A stretch of 64,000 bases of DNA from Muscardinus avellanarius (lineage: Eukaryota > Chordata > Mammalia > Rodentia > Gliridae). A model generated the notes under the pieces. It was not told the origin of the DNA. It ran no database searches and worked only from the letters and a program-made list of their open reading frames with translations. A program made the position numbers and the translations under genes. Shown here piece by piece: positions 11,139 to 21,840 of the stretch (position 1 is its first letter; each line of letters begins with the position of its first letter). The stretch covers positions 35,011,529 to 35,075,528 of the forward strand of contig OY726565.1 in NCBI GenBank assembly GCA_963383645.1. Reading direction: 5' to 3'.

Positions 11139-11230
11139 GGGCCAGGGTATAGTTCAGTGGTAGATGCATGCACGTGTGTGTGCACGTGCACGCATGCACA
11201 CACACACATAAGTAAATAAATAAATAAATA
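11139..11230 (+). mobile_element. Solitary ID-type SINE with CA/AAAT tail
   Basis: 'agggccagggtatagttcag' and 'tggtagatgcatgcacgtg' form a tRNA-derived ID head without a B1 partner. It is followed by alternating CA/GT (11171-11209) and (TAAA)n (11212-11231). Confidence 0.65.
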
Positions 11231-11251
11231 ATCACTGCTAGAACATTTGAA

Positions 11252-11430
11252 GGCTGGGCTTGTTTGCGTACACTGTAATCCCAGCATTTGGGAGGTGGAA
11301 ACCAGAGGATCATGGTTCCTGGACAGCCTCAGCAACTCAGTGAGACCTTGTTTCAGAAATAAAAAGACTAAAAAATAGGACTTGGGTTATAGCCCCAATA
11401 CTGCAAAAAAAAAAAAAAAAAAAAAAAAAA
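11252..11430 (+). mobile_element. B1-ID SINE with A25 tail
   Basis: B1 'tgtaatcccagcatttggga', 'acagcctcagcaactcagtg', short ID half ('cttgggttatagccccaata') and poly(A) 11405-11430. Confidence 0.85.
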
Positions 11431-11736
11431 CTTGAAACATAGTTAACCTGTAATTCATCTGTCAATTAACATTTTTACATATTCTTAACTGTGTTCATGG
11501 TAAATAGTGTTAATGTGGAAATAAAATATGAACTTAGATTCTCAAATTTATTAGCTTACTGCCCTTTCTAGTACTTCCATAGCCCCCTTATTTTTATTCA
11601 ATTCCCCCAGTTGTTCCTGAGGCTAATACTGTTGGATCCTTCCAGTGTTCTCTGGGGGAGGGAAGAAGTATGGTTGATATTGGAACTCTATGATTGATAG
11701 ACCTTCTTCATACATATGTATATATATGTGTGTATA

Positions 11737-11915
11737 TATATACTTTTATTGGTGCATTGTAATTATACATCATACTGAGATTCAAACTGGTACATTAATA
11801 CATGCACACAACACTTGGTGTATTTCTACTGTATCCACTCCACCCCCCCCTCCTTCTTCCCTTCTCCATACATGTTAGTGAGATTGGTAGTGATACCTTC
11901 ATCTAGGAACATAAC
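11737..11915 (-). mobile_element. L1 3' end
   Basis: Reversed L1 terminus: 'ttttattggtgcattgtaat' (reverse of the 'caatgcaccaataaaa' end seen at 18600), then 'tacatcatactgagattcaa', the C-rich 'cactccaccccccc' and 'gttagtgagattggtagtg'. Same family as 26885 and 50221. Confidence 0.72.
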
Positions 11916-11950
11916 ACTATTTAAACTGTTCCCTTCTTTAAGGATTTTAG

Positions 11951-11953
<3 letters not shown>

Positions 11954-11982
<29 letters not shown>
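11954..11982. repeat. (GT)n microsatellite
   Basis: Uninterrupted GT dinucleotides. Confidence 0.95.
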
Positions 11983-11985
<3 letters not shown>

Positions 11986-12014
11986 AAGTAGTTATTGACA
12001 TGATAATAATATGA

Positions 12015-12475
12015 AACAAACCATACCCAAACTAGTGTCTTAAAGCAACGTGTTCTGATTATACTCCAAGTTTGTAGATGGCTGGCAGGTTCTGTTGCTC
12101 TGTCTGAACTCACTTGCATTTGCAGTCAGAGATGGATGAATTTAGAGCTTTGGCTTCCTTCACTTATGTCTGATGGTCAGCTGGCTGTTGGACTGGGAAC
12201 ACTTCCACTAGGGAGAAAAAAGAGGTGGTTCTGCCCCACCTATCTTGCCCTCTAAAGCTGTAGCTAAAATGTATTATCATGGTTACAAGAACAAAGATGC
12301 TGAGACAAGACAGAGGAAATGCTTTGGGTCCAGGCTCTGCCCTGCATCATGTCTACTAATATTCCATTGGCCAAAGAAGTGAAACGAATAGGACCAAGCT
12401 CAGAGTCAAGGAATATGGTAAAATGTCCCACCCAAAATGAGTAAGACTTGGAAACAACAGTGTGTACCACTGTAT
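12015..12475 (+). mobile_element. Ancient MLT1-like MaLR LTR relic
   Basis: 'tagtgtcttaaagcaac', 'ggcaggttctgttgctctgt', 'cattggccaaagaagtgaaa' and 'ccaagctcagagtcaaggaa' match the order of motifs in old ERVL-MaLR LTRs. Diverged. The overlapping minus-strand open frame at 12264-12617 has no family resemblance. Confidence 0.5.
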
Positions 12476-13615
12476 ATGAATGTATGAAAATGTAATTTAT
12501 AATAGGATTTGAGGTGTATTTATTTGTATTTATTTCAAAAGTATGACCTTGTTCCAGTAGGAAAAATATAGAACAATGTGGTAATATTCCCTTGACTGCT
12601 TTATTCCATAAACTCATGAATAATTTAATTCCTCTTAAAATGAGAACTAGGCATGTCTTATATGATAAACTGTATTTTACTTTTATGATATTTTACATTT
12701 AAGATGATATTCACTTAAAGTTGAATTTTTAAAAAGCAATATATTATCCATTTCATTATGATTGGATCTGAAGAATTACTAATAAAGTATCATTTAAAAA
12801 TGATTTACACAATAGTTGCATGATTCAATATTGAGAGATGTTTACTGTAGTGCTAATTACTCTGATTTGATTACTACACATTGTATATGCATACTGAATT
12901 TTGACACTTGCCTTATAAATGTGTAAAAATATGCATCAAATAAGAATAAAAAGATTACATATTACTAGATAGGAAATGCAGGAAGTATCTCTCTCCTGGA
13001 GCATGGATAATCTCCTTGTGAAATTCTGTTCCCTCTCTAATCTTGATTCTGTGGCTTATGTGTCCCATGATAGTTAGACTAAATCTTTTTCTTCAATTCC
13101 TGGAGACTTTTGCCTTAACTTTCTCCAACATCTTTACTTGCTCATCCGTGAGAACCCTGGAAGCCTGTCAAATTTTCCTTTCAAACTACAGCCTCCACTC
13201 TCATTTTGGTGTTTTTTGCTAAATTTATAATCTTATCTTTTTATGCTATGTTTCCTCATGTTGAACACTTTCTCTGAAATCTTGTCATTACATATGAGAA
13301 CCTTATTAAGAGAAAGACAGCATCACATAATACTTTCTCCTACAATTCAAGTCAGGAGAGCCATGTCAAATTGTAAAATGATGTTTTTTCCATTTCTCTT
13401 GAAGTGTTTTAGTATTTTATGTTCTACTTTGTAATCATGTTGCCCTCAATCTCCTCTGTTACTTAGAAGATGAGATCTGTTTAAGGGTTCTACACTATAA
13501 TTTTAGCCAGTGGAACAGTTTGTCCTCCTAAGGGTAGACTTCCATTTTAATAATAGGCTGCTGGAATCAATACATTGTGATAAATATTAAATTGTTTGAA
13601 ACCCATCCACTCATT
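12476..13615. other. Unique non-coding DNA
   Basis: AT-rich, with no recognisable gene, RNA or repeat in about 1.1 kb. Confidence 0.55.
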
Positions 13616-13619
13616 TTCT

Positions 13620-13850
13620 ATTGTTAATAATCACAACGACCATTTACTGAATTCTCTCTATGTGCCAAGCACCATTCTATACGATGATCTAATTTTTATA
13701 TCAATAATTTAGGTGTTACCTGTATTCCACATCAATCATTTTCACATCAATCATTTAGATATTCCTTGGATTTCACAGATATAGATGCTGAGGCTGAGGT
13801 CAAATAACTCGTACCAGGTCACAGTGTTAATCAGAAGCTCGAGAGATTGC
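13620..13850 (-). mobile_element. MIR relic
   Basis: Reversed MIR: 'accatttactgaattctctc', 'atgtgccaagcaccattcta', then 'agatgctgaggctgaggtca' and 'accaggtcacagtgttaatc'. A local direct repeat of 'cacatcaatcattt' lies at 13727-13757. Confidence 0.7.
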
Positions 13851-14328
13851 AAAACTAGCTCAAAGTTCTTCCTTTACGGGGAGCCCATCCCCACAACCTG
13901 CAGGAGCACCCATGCTAGCTAGCCAACTGTTGTACCCTGAGGCTGTGCTTAGCCTCTCACTTGAGAGTCCTTCTTCTTTGCCATTAAGTCTGATTCTCTG
14001 CTCTTCTCCAAAGCCCATGTGCCTCCCTCCTCCCTCCCAAGCTGGCCACTCTTGCCCTTGCTTGCACTTCTCTTGCACACTCTTCTCTGCTTCCCTTTGT
14101 GTTTTTCTCTGCTTTTCTGATGCCTTTTGCCTTCCCTTTTCTGTCCTTCTATTCACCTCTTTATTACCTCTTCTTAACGCTAGAGAATTTTTGTTTGAAT
14201 TTACACTATCCGATTCTAAAGTAATCCCTTCTAATTTATCTCCAGACCTACCTTTTAGAAATTCAATCATGGTTTTCATACACTGGGAAAAGTCATGATT
14301 TGAAAGAATCCAGTTGAACCATTTTCTA

Positions 14329-14330
<2 letters not shown>
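13851..14330. other. Unique pyrimidine-rich DNA
   Basis: Contains overlapping open frames on both strands (13860-14462 minus, 13912-14298 plus). The minus one runs into the (GAT)n and SINE, and the plus one is biased Leu/Ser/Pro from CT richness. I call neither a gene. Confidence 0.5.

Positions 14331-14375
<45 letters not shown>
14331..14375. repeat. (GAT)n microsatellite, 15 units
   Basis: Perfect trinucleotide run occupying the A-tail position of the SINE that follows (on the minus strand, the tail has become ATC repeats). Confidence 0.95.
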
Positions 14376-14573
14376 CGTGCTGGGGATGGAACCCAGAGGC
14401 TTTCTACCTGTGGGCTGCACTTCCAGACCTATTTTGTATTTTATTTGGAAACAGGGTCTCACTAGGTTGCTGAGAGCCTCACTAAGTAGCTGAGGCTGGC
14501 TTCATACCTGCGTGATCCTCCTATCTCAGCCTCCCATGTACTGGGATTACAAGCGCGCACCACCACGCCCAGC
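14376..14573 (-). mobile_element. B1-ID SINE
   Basis: Reversed ID 'tggggatggaacccagaggc', then reversed B1 'tgaggctggcttcatacctg' and 'aagcgcgcaccaccacgccc'. Full length with several CpGs. Confidence 0.9.
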
Positions 14574-14900
14574 AGGATAATTCTTTTTTTTTTTTTTAAT
14601 ATGAGAAATCACCACTTAGATTTTGAGGCCTCAAAACATCAAGATTTACTTTGGTCATCAATTTGATGAAAATAAAAAATAACCTTAACATTTTTATGTA
14701 CATTAATAGTCATGGATATGTATATTGCTACTCTATACTCAACATGCCTCAAACCAAATATTTTCATCCCTCCTCCTCCAAGATTCTTCCCTTTTCCTGT
14801 ATAGATGCCACTAGCTTCCTATTTGGCTAAATTAGGAGCATCAGTCAGTGTCACTTTCTCCCTCATTTAATAGATTTCACTCTTTTGCTTGTCTTCTCCT
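14574..14900. other. Non-coding DNA
   Basis: A T14 run near 14585, then unremarkable AT-rich sequence. Confidence 0.5.
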
Positions 14901-14901
14901 T

Positions 14902-14966
14902 TCTCCCTCCCTCCCTCCCTCTTTCTTTCTTCCTTTCTTCCTTTCTTCCTTTCTTCCTTTCTTTCT
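14902..14966. repeat. (TCCC)n/(TTCC)n polypyrimidine tract
   Basis: Tetranucleotide CT-rich repeat with slightly varying units. Any open frame over it, such as 14863-15162 minus, is low complexity. Confidence 0.9.
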
Positions 14967-15020
14967 CCAATCCATTCCTCCAGTTTAGTCTTGTCATCAT
15001 CCCTTCCCTTCCTCTCTCCA

Positions 15021-15077
15021 CTGGCAATTGAAGCCAGGGACATTCTACCAATGAGCTACAACCCCAGCCTTTTTTTT

Positions 15078-15114
<37 letters not shown>

Positions 15115-15203
15115 ATTTTGAACCATGGTCTCACTAAGTTGCTGATGTTGGCTTCCTGTCATAGCTTCCAGTACTGGGATTATAAGTTTTTGCCATTATG
15201 CCC
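15021..15203 (-). mobile_element. Old B1-ID SINE with expanded T linker
   Basis: Reversed ID 'ggacattctaccaatgagct', an expanded poly(T)/(TTTTC)n linker 15069-15117, then diverged reversed B1 'gtctcactaagttgctgatg'. Confidence 0.75.
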
Positions 15204-15249
15204 TGTTGTTATTTGCTTAACTATTTTAGTCAAATTAGTGTCTCTGTCT

Positions 15250-15545
15250 TAATACCTTGCTTCTTGCAAATACCTTTCACAGGTCTATTTTTTTAAAAAA
15301 AGTGTTACTCAATTGACCTGCTTCTTTGCATAAACACTTTCAGTAGCTCACTACTGCTTTTAGAACAATTAAAGTCCAAACATGGGGTGTGACTTACCTT
15401 TCTTAACCATGTCCTAGCCTACCTTTGTCACATCAGTTTCTCTTTTTATCTCTCATACACTACATGCTCTGGCCCACATTTACCTTTTCTGCAGTTTCAC
15501 GGTGCTCATTTATCTTCCTCACTCTCCATTTGCCACCAAGCTACA
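15250..15545 (+). mobile_element. L2 relic
   Basis: Sense L2 3'-region order: 'gcttttagaacaattaaagt', 'gtcctagcctacctttgtca', 'tcatacactacatgctctgg'. Typical heavy divergence. Confidence 0.55.
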
Positions 15546-16029
15546 TGTAATGCCAGGGGATCCTCACAGGCACAGAGAGGGTGAAGGGCTAATGGGGTAG
15601 GACGTGTAAAGCTCTGTTGGGAAGACTCTAAACCAGAAGAGTGGTCATAAATGCCTTCATTACATGATGTTTAGAACTCCCATGAGCAGGCTAGACCTAA
15701 CGTTCCTTTTCTAACATACCACTTGTTTGAGCCAGTGAAATTTTGCTGGCCCTGGCCAATTCTTTCTCTCTGTGAGCTGAACTTAGTTGTTTTCATCCTG
15801 GGTTGTCCCATACAATATGGCTGCTACCTGAAGCCTTACCCCAAGCCAGAGGTAAGCTTGCTTTTCTCTTCTCCTCTTTCCCTTGCTGGCCACTGGATTC
15901 TGCCCTCCACATCAGACCACTTGCATATTTACACTCCAAGGATCAAGTGCAGTATTTTTTTGACATTGCAAAGGACATATAGCGGTAAAAATATGTTTAA
16001 AATCAGTTTCTTATGACTTGAAAGGTTTT
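15546..16029. other. Unique non-coding DNA
   Basis: An open frame at 15723-16016 reads through but shows no domain or family resemblance. Confidence 0.5.
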
Positions 16030-16750
16030 TTGTTTTGTTGTTAAAAGTTATTTTTCATTTATGCTTTTTGTTACTTTATCATTTCTCTTTCCATTACTCG
16101 CACTGAAAACTGGGGCCCTGTCTATGGCAACATCATTGTAGAACAGAATGAAGCACAGGGATGTCTCCCAGCATCCCTTCCCAGCAGCCTTTTTGTCCAG
16201 ATAACTGCAGTAGAATTTGAATGATATGGATGAAACTGCATGTGAGACTCGATCATAACAATAGTGCTCCAGATCCTTGTCAATCCTGAGCACCTTCTTA
16301 TTTCTTTTCACTGACATTTCCATTTATACGTATTTTTGCAGTTTGAATGGAAATTTGTTTAGGGATGCTCACAATTCCTGAATGTCAGATGTTTCCTTCA
16401 TTGTGTACATAATGCTCAATTCAAAACGCCGTTGCTATTTTCTTCACACCTCTAAAATAAACCAATTATCTCACTGTCAATTTTTTTTGAAAAGTGAAAG
16501 CATGCTATTTTCAATCACAGGAGTAATGTAAAAGTCTCTCCCAGTGAATATTTTAGTTAAGCTTTGACTTCAATTTCTGAAAGTTTTGCTCTTCGTCAAG
16601 GTAGTTTTTTATTTCTTGCTATAAAGCTCTGAAGCCATTTTCGCATCACTATAACAGCCACTTTTCTGTGTTTGGGGCTTTAAGTTATCATGTAACATCA
16701 TTTGTCCCGTGGTCTAGCACACTATCAGACAAAGCTAATGTTACCAAAAA
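16030..16750. other. Unique block with possible regulatory character
   Basis: About 700 bp free of mobile elements and microsatellites between dense SINEs. It contains balanced sequence and short TF-like cores ('tgtctatggcaac', RFX-half-site-like, at 16119; 'tcaatcacagg' at 16513). Conservation across mammals would be needed to call it regulatory. Confidence 0.3.
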
Positions 16751-16857
16751 AAGACATTGATTTATTTATCTTTACATCTGTGGGGATGAGCACATAGCTC
16801 CTGATACAAGGTGCGCTTTAAGAGTTGTACATGAAATTAATGAGCCAAAGGATTTTA

Positions 16858-17068
16858 TTTATTTCTTTTGCAGGTCTGGAGATGGAACCCAGGGGCATTT
16901 GACTTCTGAGCTATACCCCCTGCCCTATTTTTTATTCTTTATTTTGAAACCGGGTCTCACTGAGTTGCAAAGGGCCTCACTAAGTAGCTGAGGCTGTCCG
17001 TGAACCACGATCCTCTGGTCTCAGCCTCCCGAATGCTGGGATTACAAGCGTGCACCACCATGCCCAGC
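16858..17068 (-). mobile_element. B1-ID SINE with exact target-site duplication
   Basis: tgagccaaaggatttta at 16841-16857 and again at 17069-17085, identical over 17 bp. Between lie the T-rich tail, reversed ID 'gagatggaacccaggggcat' and reversed B1 'gggattacaagcgtgcacca'. Identical duplications suggest a recent insertion. Confidence 0.95.
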
Positions 17069-17312
17069 TGAGCCAAAGGATTTTAAATAAAGGCTCTATC
17101 AAAATTTTCTGGGGGGCTTGGGCAATAAGGCATACCTTGAAATTATACTACCAATCAATTACTACCATCTCTTGAATGTTAGACCAAATACTTTACAAGT
17201 AATCTGATTTCAGTCCAGTCTTAACACTATTAAGCATGATGGTCCTTGCTTCACAGCAGAAAACTGAGATTTTCTATTAGTCATTTTTCCAGAGAAACAG
17301 GAGGTGGGGGGA

Positions 17313-17315
<3 letters not shown>

Positions 17316-17387
<72 letters not shown>

Positions 17388-17391
17388 GAGA
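17316..17391. repeat. (GA)n microsatellite
   Basis: About 38 dinucleotides with one GGGA interruption near 17377. Polypurine. Confidence 0.97.
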
Positions 17392-17493
17392 TATTATGAG
17401 AATTGTCTAATAAGATCACGGAGGCTGAGAAGTCTTATGAGTCTGCCATGTATGAGCTAGAGAATAGAAAAAGCTGGTAAAATTCAGTATACA

Positions 17494-17683
17494 TTTTTTT
17501 TTTTTGGTGGTACTGGGGTTCCTGGAATCCCTTCTATCTCTGGGCTACACTTCCAGACCTATTTTATATTTTTATTTAGAAACAGGGTCTCTTAAGCCAG
17601 CGCGGCTGGCTTCGAACCTGCGCGATCCTCCTGTCTCTTCCTCCCAAGTGTGGGGATTACAAGCGTGCGCCACCACGTCCGGC
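17494..17683 (-). mobile_element. B1-ID SINE, young subfamily
   Basis: Flanks attcagtatacattt (17482) and attcagtctacattt (17684) form a 15-bp duplication with one or two changes. The body begins 'ggtggtactggggttcctgg', keeps 'cagcgcggctggcttcgaac' and ends 'gcgccaccacgtccggc'. Same subfamily as 455, 30713 and 31792. Confidence 0.93.
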
Positions 17684-17967
17684 ATTCAGTCTACATTTAA
17701 AGGCCTGAGAACCAGGCAGGAGAAGATAGGTGTCAAGCAAAAGGAGAGAGTGCATTCTTTCTTATTTTACTCTCCTGTTCCATTCAGGCCCTCGTTGATT
17801 GGATGATGCCTGGGCACAATGGTGAAGACAGATCTTCACTCAGTCTCCTGACTGAAATGTGAATTTCTTCTGGAAACACACTCACAGACACACCAGGCGA
17901 TAATGTTTTACCAGCCATTTGGGCATCTCTAATCCCAGTCAAGTTGACACATAAAATTAACCACCAA

Positions 17968-18735
17968 ATCTGGGCATGGTGGCCCCTGCCTATAATCTCA
18001 GTACTTGGCAGGTTGAGACAACAGAATCACAAGTTCAAGGCCAGCCTTAGAAACTTAGTGAGACTCTCAGCAACCTAGAGCAATCTGTTTAAAATAAACA
18101 AGCAAACAAACAAAAAGTTTAAAAGGGTTGCAGATACAGAGACAGCCAAGATGTCCATCAACAGATGAATGGATTACAAAACTATGGGATATTTACACAG
18201 TGAAATTTTACTCAGCCATTAGGAAAAACACAATGACATCATTTACAGGGAAATGGATGGAACTGGAGAACATTATGCTATGAGATTAGTTAGTCACAAA
18301 ATATAAGAAATTGGATGCTCTCCCTAATATGCAGAAGCTAAGGAGAAAAGGGCATAGGAGGAACTGTAGATGAAGAAGGAGATTCTATAGATGAGCAAAT
18401 AAGGTGACCTAACTGAGGGGGATGAAATGGGAAAAGTGGGAAATTCCATAATGTACATGATGTACATTAACAAACGTATCAAAGTCAATCTCTACGCCAA
18501 AAATGAGAAGGAGGGAGGGGTGAGGAATGGCAAATATTGGGTAAGGGCAAATTGGGTGATGTGTGCACATATGCCTTTACCGTAGTACTCCACTAAGATG
18601 TATGACTACAATGCACCAATAAAAACTAAAATTAAATTAAATTAAATTAAAATATTTCAATTCCAAAAAATAATAAAAAATAAGAGGGGCTACAGATATA
18701 GCCCGATATCAATTCCCTGTACCACAAAACAAAAC
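17968..18735 (+). mobile_element. B1-ID SINE split by an L1 insertion
   Basis: B1 half at 17968-18095, start of ID at about 18122-18138 ('aagggttgcagatacagaga'), and the ID repeated and completed at 18684-18735 ('aggggctacagatatagccc', 'caattccctgtacca'). The text between is an L1 3' end. Confidence 0.8.
18141..18680 (+). mobile_element. L1 3' end inserted in a SINE
   Basis: Sense L1: 'atgtccatcaacagatgaat' (end of ORF2), 'ggatgctctccctaatatgc', 'agattctatagatgagcaaa', 'gggcaaattgggtgatgtgt', ending 'caatgcaccaataaaaact' and an A/T-rich tail. 5'-truncated. It separates the two ID copies of the host SINE, with a diverged duplication around 'ggttgcagata' / 'ggctacagata'. Confidence 0.85.
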
Positions 18736-19599
18736 AAAATAACCATAATAGTTGTAGAAAGATCAAGTAACATCTTCAAGTCATTAACTATTATAAAGTA
18801 AAATAGACCTTCATCTCAATACTATATGAACTCAAAGCTCATATTCTTAATCCAAGGGTTACATCACTTCTCAATATATTTTAAGAATGAAGAATATTCA
18901 TTTAAGTCTTAAGTAAATACATTTACTGGTTTATCTCCCGTAAGTATTTAAATGACAGCTCTATCTCAGGAGTGCTCTTTCTTGGCTCAGGAATCCACTT
19001 TCCCATCCCTGTGTTCTTGGTTAGGCCAAAGCTGATATAATCTTTGCTTATCATAGGACAAAGCTGCATATCATGTGTTCAGGACTCTACAGTTTCCTAA
19101 GCTACATCTATGTATTACTCTTTGGCTTTGTTTTCGTGGATAAATAAATCCGTGATAATTCCTAAAAGATTCAAAGGAATATATTTATTTGCTCTCTAAA
19201 AGTCCACCATGCAGCTGAGCATAGTTTATTTGCCTTTTTTCTACTCAATCTATGGCTTGGATATTTAAACTGCTTTAAGTTTATATGTATTATAAATCTA
19301 TGTTTAAAATAACACCTTGCATATAATTATTGCATCTGATTACATTCTTCGATGTAGAGTTACTTAGAAAAAGCAAACTATTTTCACACTCTTCCATAGA
19401 TATTTCCAAATTTGCTGTCTAGAGTAGGTGTATATGTTTACATCATATCAGTAGTTGATTAGAGAGAGCACAGAAAACCATTGAGTTTCACTACTTTAAG
19501 AGATTTGCTACTTTGATAGGTAAAAGACTGACATTTCAATTAACTTATTCCTGTAAAGACAGAATAGTTATTTACATATTCAATACTAATATGTATTTT
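18736..19599. other. Unique non-coding DNA
   Basis: No recognised feature. Confidence 0.55.
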
Positions 19600-19783
19600 C
19601 TTTTAAATGTGGGAGGTACTGGGGATTGAATCCGAGGACATTCTTCCTCTGAGTTATACCTCAAGCCCTTTTTCCTTTTTATTTTGAAATAGGGCCTTGC
19701 TAAGTTGCTGGAATTCTCACTAAGTTTCTGAAACTGGCCTCAAACCTGCAGACATGCTACTATCCCAGCCACTGTGGCCCGCT
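19600..19783 (-). mobile_element. Old B1-ID SINE
   Basis: Reversed ID 'actggggattgaatccgagg' and reversed B1 'ggccttgctaagttgctgga', diverged at its B1 5' end. Confidence 0.75.
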
Positions 19784-19924
19784 GCTTCATTTATATTTCT
19801 TTTCCTTTAAGCTATCTATTTATGTCTCTGGCACATTTCCACAGAAGTGTTATTTCTTTTAATATATTGAACTATATTCACTCTTTCCTTAATTTTTAAA
19901 ATTTAAATTTTCAATATCTGTATT

Positions 19925-20115
19925 TTTTGTATGGTGTTGGGGATTAAACCCAGAAGTGTTCTACCTTTGAGTTGCAACCCCAACTGTTTTTATTTTTATT
20001 TATTTACTTATTTTTATTTTGAAACAGACTCTGACTAAGTTAACACATACTGGCCTGTTTCATCCCCTCTGTGCACTGGGATTACCTGCCGGCTGTAGTA
20101 GCTCTTTATATTTTG
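19925..20115 (-). mobile_element. Old B1-ID SINE, deleted
   Basis: Reversed ID 'ggtgttggggattaaaccca', a T/A-rich linker, a short B1 piece ('gaaacagactctgactaagt') and 'gcactgggattacctgcc'. Confidence 0.65.
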
Positions 20116-20285
20116 TAAGTGCTATTTCTTTGTTGTATCTTGTATATCATCTTGCTTCTCTATCCTTAGCTCTCCAAGTTCGTACAGGGGCCACTATTTC
20201 TACTGCATGCAATTTATCTCATTTCCATCAATCATGTTTCCTGCCTCTTCATAGTCTGTACTTTTTCATATATATATTTCATCTA

Positions 20286-20795
20286 TTTTTTTTGTGGGTC
20301 TGGGGATGGAACCTAGGGGCATTTGACCTCTGAGCTACACCCTCTATCCTATTTTGTATTTTGTATTTTTATTTTTTTTACTTTATTAAAATTAATTTAT
20401 ATATTTTTAATTAGTGCATTGTATTTATACATCACAATGGTGTAAAAAATTTGTGTAGGCATAAATGCACACATCACCCAGCCAGCCCCCAACCAGTCCC
20501 CACTTCACTCCCTCCCCATCCCTCCCTCCCATGCTTGGTTTATTGTTTGACTTAGACATGAATAAGTACATCATGCACTTTAAAGAATTTCCTTCTCCCC
20601 CCTCCCATCCCCACAGTTAAAGGAGATTCTATAGAGGAGCAAATAAGGCAACCTATTTTGTATTTTTATTTTGACACAGGGTCTCACTAAGTTGCAGAGG
20701 GCCTCACTAAGTAGCTGAGGCTGTCCGCGAAACATGATCCTCTGGTCTCAGCCTCCTGAAAGCTGGGATTACAAGCGTGGGCCTCTACGCCCGGC
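20286..20795 (-). mobile_element. B1-ID SINE split by an L1 insertion
   Basis: Reversed ID 'tggggatggaacctaggggc' (20300-20362) and reversed B1 (20652-20795). The outer duplication is tatttcatctattt (20275) / tatttcatctgttt (20796). An L1 piece separates the halves. Confidence 0.87.
20363..20651 (-). mobile_element. L1 3' end with a 5' inversion (twin priming)
   Basis: Inside the SINE, flanked by cctattttgtattt at about 20348-20361 and 20652-20665. 20371-20613 is L1 3' UTR on the minus strand ('gtgcattgtatttatacatc', 'ccctcccatgcttggtttat'). 20617-20651 ('aaggagattctatagaggag') is L1 text on the plus strand. It is the segment that lies directly 5' in intact copies (compare 18378-18415). Confidence 0.85.
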
Positions 20796-20909
20796 TATTT
20801 CATCTGTTTGTAGCACAAATAGAGCACATTTTTGTCAGTCATGCAAACATGAAGTCAATTTTCATTAAAATTATCATAGATACTGCTTCTTTAAAATAGT
20901 ATATAGTTT

Positions 20910-21111
20910 GCCGGGTGTGGTGGCGCACGCTTGTAATCCCTGCACTTGGGAGGCAGAGACAGGAGGATCGCGCAGGTTCAAAGCCAGCCATGCGCGCTGG
21001 CTTAGGAGACCCTGTTTCCAAATAAAAATGTAAAAATAGGTCTGGGAGTGTAGCCCGGAGGTCGAAGGGCTACCAGGAACCTCAGTACCACCAAAAAATA
21101 AATTAAAAAAA
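20910..21111 (+). mobile_element. B1-ID SINE, young subfamily
   Basis: Flanked by aaaatagtatatagttt (20893-20909) and aaaatagtatatacttt (21112-21128), 16 of 17 identical. B1 half 'gccgggtgtggtggcgcacg', right half 'gggagtgtagcccggaggtc' and 'accaggaacctcagtaccac'. Confidence 0.93.
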
Positions 21112-21340
21112 AAAATAGTATATACTTTGCTAGGCATGGTGGCGCACGCTTGTAATCGCCGCGCTGAGACAGGAGAATCGCGCAGATTCGAAACCAGCCA
21201 TGCTGGCTTAAGAGACCTTGTTTCCAAACAAAACAAAACAAAACAAAACAAAACAAACAAACGAACAAACAACAACAACAACAATATATATATATATATA
21301 GGTGTGGGAGTGAAGCCCGAAGGTAGAAAGGTTTCCAGGA

Positions 21341-21840
21341 GGCCCCAGCAAGGCCAGTGCTGGGGCCTCCGAGGCTGGGATCAGAGCCTGCCAAGGGGTT
21401 AGGCCGGTGCCGGGGCCAGCAGCCGGCATCGGAGCCTTCCGTGAGGCAAGGCTGCTACTGAGGCCTCCGAGGCTGGGATCGGAGCCTGCTGAGGGGTTAG
21501 GCCAGTGCTGGGGCCAGTGAAGCCGGCATCGGAGCCTGCGGTGAGGCAAGGCCGGTGCTGGGGCCTCCGAGGCTGGGATCAGAGCCTGCCAAGGGATTAG
21601 GCTGATGCCAGGGCCAGTGGCCAGCACTGGAGCCTGCCGTGAGGCAAGGCCGGTCCTGAGGCCTCCAAAGCCGGGATCGGAGCCTGCAGAGGGGTTAGAC
21701 CAGTGCTGGGGCTAGCAAGACCAGGATCGGGGCCTCCCATGAGGCAAGGCCGCTGCTTGAGCCAGTGAGGTCTGGATCAGTCCACCGGGTAGCCAGGCCA
21801 CTACTGGGGCTGTCAAGAGTGGGATCGGTACTTGCAACGT
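21341..21840 (+). repeat. GC-rich minisatellite, about five 98-100 bp units
   Basis: Tandem array as described for the composite. The last unit decays ('ccgctgcttgagccagtgag', 'gggtagccaggccactact'). Open frames through it give a periodic Pro/Ala/Ser peptide and are not genes. Confidence 0.93.

Noticed and set aside
13860..14462. 200-codon minus-strand open frame
   Set aside because: It starts inside a SINE, crosses a (GAT)n run as poly-Ile and continues in purine-rich DNA. Low complexity.
20286..20795. Two separate SINE fragments
   Set aside because: They are one SINE split by an L1. The duplication at the L1 edges and the outer duplication show continuity.
21208..21627. Minus-strand open frame of 139 codons with a periodic Pro/Ala/Ser peptide
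   Set aside because: It is the GC-rich minisatellite in translation. The period follows the DNA repeat and there is no start context or family.
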